A stretch of 15,987 nt of DNA, from NCBI GenBank assembly GCA_964596375.1, contig CAZQTO010000044.1, forward strand, positions 1 to 15,987. The letters run 5' to 3'. Positions 9,170 through 14,916 of this stretch are shown piece by piece. The position numbers and the translations under genes are program-made. Under the pieces are notes generated by a model. It was not told the origin of the DNA. It worked only from the letters and a program-made list of their open reading frames with translations, and did no database searches. The DNA comes from UBA1543 sp964596375. GTDB taxonomy: Bacteria > Pseudomonadota > Zetaproteobacteria > Mariprofundales > Mariprofundaceae. Positions within the stretch are counted from its first letter, which is position 1. Each line of letters starts with the position of its first letter.

Positions 9170-9543
9170 ACATCACCATGCTGAAATCTAAAATCCACCG
9201 TGCCACGGTGACCCATGCAGAGCTGCATTATGAAGGCTCCTGTGCCATCGATACGGATCTGCTTGAGGCTGCCAATATCCTGCCCTTTGAGCAGTTGCAT
9301 ATATATAACGTGAATAATGGCGAGCGCTTCACCACCTATGCCATTGAGGCGCCACGCGGCTCAGGCACCATCGGTGTGAACGGTGCAGCGGCACACAAGG
9401 CTTCGGCTGGCGACCTGCTGATTATCTGTACCTATGCCGAGATGGAGGCGGGGCAGGCCAGGAGCTTCAAGCCTGAACTGATTTATGTGGACGCTGCCAA
9501 TGCCATTGTGCGACGGAGTCAGGGTAAGCTGGCTGCGGTTTGA
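9166..9543 (+). CDS. panD: Aspartate 1-decarboxylase proenzyme
   Basis: PanD decarboxylates L-aspartate to beta-alanine, the substrate of PanC. It is made as a pi-protein that cleaves itself between Gly24 and Ser25 (HYEGSCAID, 21-29) to form the catalytic pyruvoyl group on the alpha chain. Lys9, Arg54 and Tyr58 occupy the expected active-site positions (MLKSKIHR at the N-terminus; ERFTTYAI at 53-60). The 125-residue length is typical of the self-standing enzyme. A GGAGAG site precedes the ATG, which overlaps the panC stop as ATGA. In enterobacteria maturation needs PanZ; no such gene is present in this window. Confidence 0.96.
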   Translation: MNITMLKSKIHRATVTHAELHYEGSCAIDTDLLEAANILPFEQLHIYNVNNGERFTTYAIEAPRGSGTIGVNGAAAHKASAGDLLIICTYAEMEAGQARSFKPELIYVDAANAIVRRSQGKLAAV

Positions 9544-9574
9544 GTTCATATTTCTTGTCGCGCCATCCTTTTCC

Positions 9575-10585
9575 ATGAACAGCGTGAGCCGTTTATTTTT
9601 TCTGCTGCCAGCCTGCATGTTGTTGCTCGCAGCTTGTAGCAATCAGTCACAGGATGTGCGCGAATCCCGTTTTATCATGGGCACGCTGGTGCAGTTCACC
9701 ATTTCGGGTGTGGAAGAGGGCATGGCGCTGGAGGCGATTCGCGCCGCGGCCGCAGAGATGCAGCGCATTGAGGATGTATTCACCATATACGGCACACAGG
9801 CCAATGCCGTGAAAGCCTTCAATGCCAGCGTACCGGGCGAAGTCGTGGCCTTGCCGGGTGAGGTGGACAGCCTGCTGAAAACTTCAATCGAAGTAGCGCA
9901 GCAAAGCGGCGACGCATTTACCCCTGTAATTGGTAGCCTGAGTATATTGTGGGGGTTTTCCCTGCCCGAAGTACCCGTGGCCCCTCCATCCGAGCTTGAT
10001 ATTGTCACCGCTTTGATCGGTGTGGACACGCAAATGCTAGTACATGAGTCGAAGGGCTGGAAACGGTTGAACAGCCAGACGCAACTGGATTTTGGCGCCA
10101 TCGCTAAGGGTTATGCGATTGACCGCGGTATCGCTGTGCTGCGTGAGCACGGTATTGGCAACGCGATTGTCGATGCGGGAGGCGATTTGCGGGCTATCGG
10201 CGATCATGCCGGCAAGCCATGGCGTATCGGCCTGCGCCATCCGCGCAAGGAAGGGGCTACGCTCGGCTGGTTTGAGGCCAGCGGCGATATCAGCATCGTG
10301 ACCTCGGGTGATTACGAACGTTTCTTCCTGTATCAGGGCAAGCGCTATCAACACATCCTTGATCCGCAAAGCGGTATGCCAGCAGAGCGCAGCAGCAGTG
10401 CTACAGTCATCAGCGTGGCCAACGCTACGATTGCCGACGCATGGAGTACGGCGTTGTTTGTGAGTGGGGCAGAAGGGCTGCCTCTGTTGGAGTCTCGCGG
10501 CATGCAAGGCCTGCTGGTCGATGCCGACGGCCAGATGCATGCAAGCAAACTGACGATTCTTCCTTTTCACCCCTCCGCGCAATAA
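9575..10585 (+). CDS. apbE: FAD:protein FMN transferase, ApbE lipoprotein
   Basis: ApbE-family enzymes cleave FAD and attach FMN covalently to threonine or serine of exported or membrane flavoproteins (for example Nqr/Rnf subunits), using Mg2+. The 336-residue product begins with a signal peptide and lipobox (LLAAC, Cys21). Serine at +2 suggests an outer-membrane rather than inner-membrane lipoprotein. Core motifs are MGTLVQF (35-41), DFGAIAKGYAID (172-183), VDAGGDLRAIG (199-209), TSGDYERFF (243-251), HILDPQSGMPA (260-270) and ADAWSTALFVSG (287-298, with metal-binding Asp288). The frame is open back to 9485 inside panD, but only the ATG at 9575 places the signal peptide at the N-terminus. No strong Shine-Dalgarno site is seen. 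It lies 31 bp after panD and may be co-transcribed. Its flavoprotein partner is not in the window. Confidence 0.93.
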   Translation: MNSVSRLFFLLPACMLLLAACSNQSQDVRESRFIMGTLVQFTISGVEEGMALEAIRAAAAEMQRIEDVFTIYGTQANAVKAFNASVPGEVVALPGEVDSLLKTSIEVAQQSGDAFTPVIGSLSILWGFSLPEVPVAPPSELDIVTALIGVDTQMLVHESKGWKRLNSQTQLDFGAIAKGYAIDRGIAVLREHGIGNAIVDAGGDLRAIGDHAGKPWRIGLRHPRKEGATLGWFEASGDISIVTSGDYERFFLYQGKRYQHILDPQSGMPAERSSSATVISVANATIADAWSTALFVSGAEGLPLLESRGMQGLLVDADGQMHASKLTILPFHPSAQ

Positions 10586-10637
10586 GAAAGGTTCTTCTAT
10601 CTGAGCGGCCGCAAACTTTTTGCCCAGCTTCCGATGA

Positions 10638-10713
10638 GCAGGTAATCAGACCTGCACAGCGACATGTGGGGCCGGTAGTCAAAGTCAAAACCTGTAAAAA
10701 GCATCTGGTCTGA
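10638..10713 (+). repeat. Overlapping inverted repeats before the PHP gene
   Basis: GCAGGT (10638-10643) pairs with ACCTGC (10650-10655) around a 6-nt loop. The segment TCAGACC (10646-10652), inside that hairpin, can instead pair with GGTCTGA (10707-10713). The two pairings exclude each other. There is no T run, so this is not a terminator. It may be an operator or leader structure, or chance. Confidence 0.25.
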
Positions 10714-10740
10714 CACGGGAGTTTGGGCTACGTTTCAAGT

Positions 10741-11580
10741 ATGCGTTACCAGCCCGTTCCCGACTACCATATGCACACCCCGCGCTGCCATCATGCCAGT
10801 GGCACGGTGCGTGAATTTGCCGAGGCCGCAATGGCTTTAGGGATGAAGGAAATCGGTATGTCTGACCACTCGCCGATGCCTAAAGGCTATATGGACGACT
10901 GGCGTATGGATCCGGCTGAACTGCACAGCTACCTGACCGAGGTTGAAAAGGTGCGCGATACTCTGGCCCGCAAGCTTTGTGTGCGCGTTGGTCTGGAGGC
11001 TGACTTTCGTCTTGGCAGTGAGGCTGGATTGAAGCGGTTGCTCAAACTATACGACTGGGATTTCATCATCGGTTCGGTGCACTACATCGGCGACTGGGAC
11101 TTCGACAATCCGGCCAAACTTTCGCACTGGGATAAGGTTGGTGTGGAAGAGGTGTATTGCGCCTATTTCGATCTGGTGGGGAAATCGGCAGCCAGTGGCA
11201 TGTTCGATATCATCGGCCATCCCGATCTGATCAAGAAATTCGGCCATCGAGCACCTGAGGGAAGCCAGCGTGTATTGCAGGCCGAGGAGGCCATGCTACA
11301 GGCGGTAAAGAAGGCGGATGTCGCTCTGGAAATAAGCTCGGCGGGGCTTCGCAAGCCGGTCGGCGAGATTTATCCGCATCAGCGCATTGTTGCCCGCGCA
11401 GCAGAGCTCGGCATTCCCTTTGCCTACGGCTCCGACGCGCATGGCCCGGATGCTGTGGGGCACGGTATGGATGAATGCCTCAGTCTACTCGAATCCTGTG
11501 GGGTGCATGAGGTCTGTGTGTTCAAGGGAAGAAAGCGAAGTATGCAGGCTATTCTTAAGGTCAGGGGAAAGCATGCCTGA
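10741..11580 (+). CDS. PHP-domain phosphatase, HisK/HisJ-like histidinol-phosphatase
   Basis: A 279-residue PHP-superfamily metal-dependent phosphoesterase, closest by pattern to the HisK/HisJ histidinol-phosphatases of histidine synthesis. All expected metal ligands are visible: His10 and His12 (DYHMHT), His43 (SDHS), Glu86 (GLEAD), His114 (GSVH), His160 (GHPDL), Glu197 (LEISS) and Asp232/His234 (GSDAHGP). The length matches HisK (about 270). No other his gene is nearby, so the substrate is inferred from the family alone; another phosphate ester is possible. I use the ATG at 10741. A TTG at 10723 is also in frame and lies closer to a GGGAG (10717-10721), so the start is uncertain by six residues. 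The end overlaps the following dehydrogenase by 8 bp. Confidence 0.85.
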   Translation: MRYQPVPDYHMHTPRCHHASGTVREFAEAAMALGMKEIGMSDHSPMPKGYMDDWRMDPAELHSYLTEVEKVRDTLARKLCVRVGLEADFRLGSEAGLKRLLKLYDWDFIIGSVHYIGDWDFDNPAKLSHWDKVGVEEVYCAYFDLVGKSAASGMFDIIGHPDLIKKFGHRAPEGSQRVLQAEEAMLQAVKKADVALEISSAGLRKPVGEIYPHQRIVARAAELGIPFAYGSDAHGPDAVGHGMDECLSLLESCGVHEVCVFKGRKRSMQAILKVRGKHA

Positions 11581-12337
11581 CAATCGGCCACTGGTGCTGC
11601 TTACCGGCGCCTCCGGCGGTTTCGGCGGCGAGTTTGCCCGCCAGCTTGAAGAGCGTGGCTACCGCCTGCTGCTGCATGGTCGCGACAGGCCGCGCATGCT
11701 GATGACCTTGCACAACCTGAAAGCTCCGAAATCGCATATATGTATGTATGCCGATCTGGCAGAAGAAGATACCCGCGAGGTATTCATTGAGCAGGTGAAG
11801 GCATATCCCGAGCTGTATGGCTTGGTGAACAATGCCGGTTTCGGTGTCTGGGGTGCTTTCGAGCAGCGTGAAATCAAGCCGCAGATGGGAGTGCTGCTCA
11901 CCGATCTGGTTGCCCCCGTGGATATCACCCATGCTTTGCTGCCTGCCCTGCGCCGCAATCGGGGCTTTATCATTAATGTCTCGTCATTGGCCGGTGAAAG
12001 TCCGCTGCCCTATATGAGTACCTATGCAGCAGCCAAATCGGGATTGACGTACTGGAGCGAGGCGACGCGTCTGGAGCTGGAGGGTGAGGTGCGTGTGGTG
12101 ACGCTGGTGCCCGGTCCGTCGCCAACCGGATTGCGCGATGTGTCCGGCATGCCCGAGGGGCCGGGAAGCCGCTTCCGTAGTCGCGCCCGCTTGATTGTCG
12201 ATGAGGGCTTGAAACAACTGGATCGCGGCGGCGGCTTTTGCGTCCCGGGTAGGCGCCACAAGCTTTTATACTATATACAGAAAATCACCCCGCGCCGGTT
12301 GGCTCTGCGCTTGATGGCGCATTACCTGCGGCGATAA
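11573..12337 (+). CDS. Short-chain dehydrogenase/reductase
   Basis: A 254-residue classical SDR (DltE/COG0300-like) predicted to reduce or oxidise an unknown substrate with NAD(P). It has the nucleotide motif TGASGGFG (11-18), NNAG (86-89) and the catalytic triad Ser137/Ser138 - Tyr151 - Lys155 (INVSS, YAAAK), followed by the PG motif (180-181). The arginine at 37 in LHGRD hints at NADP(H). The basic, hydrophobic C-terminal tail (about 226-254) could touch the membrane. The ATG at 11573 is preceded by AGGGGAA and overlaps the PHP gene by 8 bp, so the two are probably translated together. The frame is open a further 62 codons upstream inside the PHP gene, but that part does not look like SDR sequence. 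It is convergent with the HD-GYP-like gene. Confidence 0.88.
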   Translation: MPDNRPLVLLTGASGGFGGEFARQLEERGYRLLLHGRDRPRMLMTLHNLKAPKSHICMYADLAEEDTREVFIEQVKAYPELYGLVNNAGFGVWGAFEQREIKPQMGVLLTDLVAPVDITHALLPALRRNRGFIINVSSLAGESPLPYMSTYAAAKSGLTYWSEATRLELEGEVRVVTLVPGPSPTGLRDVSGMPEGPGSRFRSRARLIVDEGLKQLDRGGGFCVPGRRHKLLYYIQKITPRRLALRLMAHYLRR

Positions 12338-12382
12338 AGCGGTGTCATTGCAGGCTTGGTCGAAGGTTTGGAAGTGGCGGTG

Positions 12383-13573
12383 TTATGAAGTTACTTCGGG
12401 AGCTTGTTGAGCCTGTTCCTTTTCCTGCTCAGACAAAGATAAATTCTTAATATCTTCCCGGTACATGCAGCGCTCCACCTGCAGGTTTGGCTGTATTTGC
12501 AGGTTGATGTCGCGTGGCGTGATCTCGTTACCATGGCGATCCATGGTTAAATGCACAACAGGACGCAGGGGAAGCCGGCGATGGACGCGAACCACCTGAC
12601 CAACATCTCCTGAATTCAGTTGGACATAGGTGCCAACCGGGTATAAGGAAATGGCATCAATAAGGCATTTGAGGAATACCGGATCATAAGCCTTTTTATG
12701 ATTAATAAGGATTTCGCGAATGGCATTGCGGGGAAGCATTCTTTTGCGATAGGGGCGGAAATGGATCATGGCTTCAAACATGGAGAGAAGACCGATGATG
12801 CGGGCGGTTCTGCTGATATCCTCCCCCTTCAGGCCGGTAGGCCCTGTCCCGTCAAAGCGCTCCTTGGACTGCAAGGTTGCGCTCAGGATGCGTTTGTCGC
12901 TAATGCCACATTGTTGCAGATATTTCGCACCGTATTTCGGAGCAAGGGCGATCTGCGCGAACTCCTCTTTGGTCAGCTTCTCTTTCTTGATACGGATACT
13001 TTTAGGAACCTGAGCCATACCAATGTGATGCAGCATCCCGGCCATCACCAGAGCATGGAGCTCATCTTCATCCAGTTTAAGTTGGAGCCCCATCTTGATG
13101 GCGTAAAGCATCAGCATGAGCGATTTCGTAACGAGTCCGCCATAAAGCTCATGAATTTTAGTGGCTTTTTCGCTGAGCATTAATTCCAGCACGGGGAGTT
13201 GATCCGGATGCTTGGGCATGGAAACAAGAAATGCTCTGATATGATCTGAAAGGACGGCAAGCTTGGAGTCTTTGTGCTCGCCGGCATTTTTGAACACGCT
13301 TGCAACGTGGTGAATACACTTATTCAGCCATTGTTTGTCACTCGCGCCCGCTACCGGTTTTGCAGAGCCTGATGGCGTTCCGTCTGCTTGCGTACCTTCA
13401 GCTTCTTCCACAAGGAGGTCGAAATCCGCTGTGGGGCTCAACTCATCAGATTCTACAGCGGCGGCCCTTTCTTCCTCCGGGAGTGTGTGATTATCATCTT
13501 CAGGCAGCGGGCTTGGGTCTTTTGTATGCCCTTCCTTGCGGTGGGTCCGGAGAAGATCAATAAAATTTGGCAT
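12383..13573 (-). CDS. Degenerate HD-GYP-domain protein, probably non-catalytic
   Basis: This 396-residue protein has a disordered, acidic N-terminus (about 15-80), a helical linker, and a domain that aligns by eye with HD-GYP cyclic-di-GMP phosphodiesterases (about 140-310). A C-terminal segment typical of that family follows (YPVGTYVQLNSGDVGQVVRV, 311-330). The metal site is nearly gone: HD is HH (182-183, LHHIG), the Hp-G motif is APKYG (211-215), HHE-DG-GYP is QSKERFDGTGPTG (235-247, lacking both histidines and the GYP), and the later Asp is Ser264 (LLSMFEAM). It therefore probably cannot hydrolyse c-di-GMP and may act as a ligand sensor or scaffold. No membrane span or receiver domain is seen. 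Its ATG shares one base with the stop of the upstream ATPase (TAATG), implying coupling and joint function. Confidence 0.82.
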   Translation of the reverse strand: MPNFIDLLRTHRKEGHTKDPSPLPEDDNHTLPEEERAAAVESDELSPTADFDLLVEEAEGTQADGTPSGSAKPVAGASDKQWLNKCIHHVASVFKNAGEHKDSKLAVLSDHIRAFLVSMPKHPDQLPVLELMLSEKATKIHELYGGLVTKSLMLMLYAIKMGLQLKLDEDELHALVMAGMLHHIGMAQVPKSIRIKKEKLTKEEFAQIALAPKYGAKYLQQCGISDKRILSATLQSKERFDGTGPTGLKGEDISRTARIIGLLSMFEAMIHFRPYRKRMLPRNAIREILINHKKAYDPVFLKCLIDAISLYPVGTYVQLNSGDVGQVVRVHRRLPLRPVVHLTMDRHGNEITPRDINLQIQPNLQVERCMYREDIKNLSLSEQEKEQAQQAPEVTS

Positions 13574-14382
13574 TATACGGGATACTGTTCGACCGTTTCA
13601 GTTACCAGCTTGGCATCGATAAGGGAGACCTCTTTGCGCATGCCAACAGCCAGACAATGGTCTGCCAAGTTATTGATGCTGCGTGGCACGCCGCCGGAAT
13701 GCCGGTAAATAGCTTCGACGGCCTGTCGGGTCAGGATGGGGCGGGTGCAACCGGCTGCGCGCAGGCGATACAGGATGTAACGGCTTGTATCCTGCATAGA
13801 CAAGGGTCCCAGATGTAAATGCAGAGATATGCGCTGGCGTAACTGGGGCAGTTTGGCGATTTTTGTTTTTAGTTCGGGCTGACCAACGAATAGCAAGGAA
13901 AGCAAAAAACGATCACTTAGCTGGAAATTTAGCAGCAGGCGCAACTCTTCAAAGGTCTCCAGCGTGGGAATGCTTTGTGCTTCGTCGATGCAGATAAGCG
14001 TATCCCGGTCACTTGCGGCATTATCCGTCAGGCGTTGCCGCAGGGTATGCAACAGGGCGTTTTTACCTGTATCGCCCGAGTTGTCTGTTTCCAGGCCCAG
14101 TTGCTGGTTGACCTCGCGTAGCATTTCCAAAGGGGAAAGACATGGGTATGTGATCAAAGCGATGTCGAAGCGTTTTTCCGGCAAAGACAGCAGTACACGT
14201 TGCGCAATCGTGGTTTTACCACAGCCGATATCGCCAGTGAGCAGCATTGCTCCCTTGCGATGCATAATGGATGCCCTCAGGTCCTCAAAGGCAGGATGAT
14301 GAATCTCCGAGTCATAAAAATACTTGGGATCAGGCACGTTTTCGAACGGCATGTGCTTAAGATTCCAATACTCAAGATACAT
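13573..14382 (-). CDS. ExeA/GspA-like AAA+ ATPase
   Basis: A 269-residue AAA+ ATPase of the ExeA/GspA group (also seen in MSHA-pilus and exosortase-linked loci), which helps assemble or position cell-envelope machines. The N-terminus MYLEYWNLKHMPFENVPDP is characteristic. Walker A is GDIGCGKTT (50-58), Walker B LICIDEAQ (129-136), a sensor-1-like segment FVGQPEL (166-172), an arginine-rich LRQRI (181-185) and the sensor-2 region GVPRSINNLAD (231-241). No membrane span or peptidoglycan-binding domain is present, unlike full-length ExeA, so it must work with a partner. I chose the ATG at 14382, not the one 30 bp upstream, because AAGGAG lies 5 nt before it and the family N-terminus begins there. 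First gene of a unit with the HD-GYP-like protein. Transposon-type TniB ATPases are an alternative, but no transposase is present. Confidence 0.88.
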   Translation of the reverse strand: MYLEYWNLKHMPFENVPDPKYFYDSEIHHPAFEDLRASIMHRKGAMLLTGDIGCGKTTIAQRVLLSLPEKRFDIALITYPCLSPLEMLREVNQQLGLETDNSGDTGKNALLHTLRQRLTDNAASDRDTLICIDEAQSIPTLETFEELRLLLNFQLSDRFLLSLLFVGQPELKTKIAKLPQLRQRISLHLHLGPLSMQDTSRYILYRLRAAGCTRPILTRQAVEAIYRHSGGVPRSINNLADHCLAVGMRKEVSLIDAKLVTETVEQYPV

Positions 14383-14387
14383 CGATT

Positions 14388-14393
14388 CTCCTT
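14388..14393 (-). promoter_or_regulatory. Shine-Dalgarno site of the AAA+ ATPase
   Basis: AAGGAG on the minus strand, 5 nt from the ATG at 14382. It decides the start in favour of the shorter protein. Confidence 0.8.
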
Positions 14394-14424
14394 GGGGACG
14401 CATATCCGGCATTTCTTTGCCGTG

Positions 14425-14526
14425 GCCATTTCACTAAAGCAGGCAAATATAGTGAAGCTTCTTAGCATATACGCTGCCATTTCTCTAAAAGAGGTAATAC
14501 TTTAAAGCTTCTTAGCATACAATGCA
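14425..14526. repeat. Two imperfect ~51-bp tandem direct repeats
   Basis: Unit 1 (14425-14475) and unit 2 (14476-14526) both begin GCCATTTC-CTAAA and share the 15-bp block AAGCTTCTTAGCATA (14455-14469 and 14505-14519). The blocks are offset by 50-51 bp, with a more variable centre. Unit 1 also contains the 7-bp inverted repeat TTCACTA - 13 nt - TAGTGAA (14430-14456), which unit 2 does not keep. The pair lies 40-145 bp upstream of the ATPase start, where its promoter should be. On the minus strand, -10-like sequences TATATT and TATTAC fall just downstream of each 15-bp block. Regulator binding sites spaced by about five helical turns are the simplest reading. Confidence 0.7.
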
Positions 14527-14916
14527 CCTTCAATTTAGAAGGCAACAACAATCTTATAGACGAAATATAAGGTAAAGGGTGTGTCAAAGTCCATAAGGAA
14601 CGTATTTTACAGTCATTTTTAGCCTATGGATGGTTCGATCTCCGAGAGGAATGTCGGTCTGGTGGTTTTATTCCGTGTATTCTGCTTGGATTCACGGATA
14701 CTGCGCTCCAGACACCGATGTTTTGAACATTTTTCATGAGAAGCTGGCCTTTATGGGCATTGATTCTTATGTGTTTGTGCCAGATCGGATGGTATTGAAG
14801 GGCGTTTTGTTGCTTGCCATGAGCGGGTGACTGCCTGCACACTTTGCACGGTGTATAGGGAAGCCTGCTGGTTTGGTAGCAAGCGAGCTCAGTTTTCGTG
14901 TTATATGGAGGGAATA
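14527..14916. other. Intergenic leader, no convincing gene
   Basis: This 390-bp stretch lies between the repeats and the acidic membrane protein gene and is AT-rich at its left end. It should carry the promoter of the plus-strand gene; a TATAGA (14555-14560) and a TATAGG (14854-14859) are possible -10 elements, but neither has a good -35. A 59-66-codon open frame (starting at 14630 or 14651, ending at 14830) has no usable Shine-Dalgarno spacing and no family I recognise. No tRNA, riboswitch or terminator was seen. Confidence 0.5.

Noticed and set aside
10638..10655. Terminator after apbE
   Set aside because: The stem is only 6 bp and is followed by ACAGCGAC, not by a T run.
13573..14382. TniB-type transposition ATPase (mobile element)
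   Set aside because: No transposase, integrase or terminal inverted repeats are present, and the N-terminus is typical of ExeA/GspA ATPases.
14425..14526. CRISPR-like repeat
   Set aside because: Only two imperfect, directly adjacent units, no separate unique spacers and no cas genes.
14630..14830. Small 66-codon ORF in the intergenic region; its end (GIDSYVFVPD...) faintly recalls the MPNHVHLL region of REP/IS200-type transposases
   Set aside because: The HxH catalytic motif is missing, no properly spaced ribosome site exists, and the likeness is too short to be meaningful.
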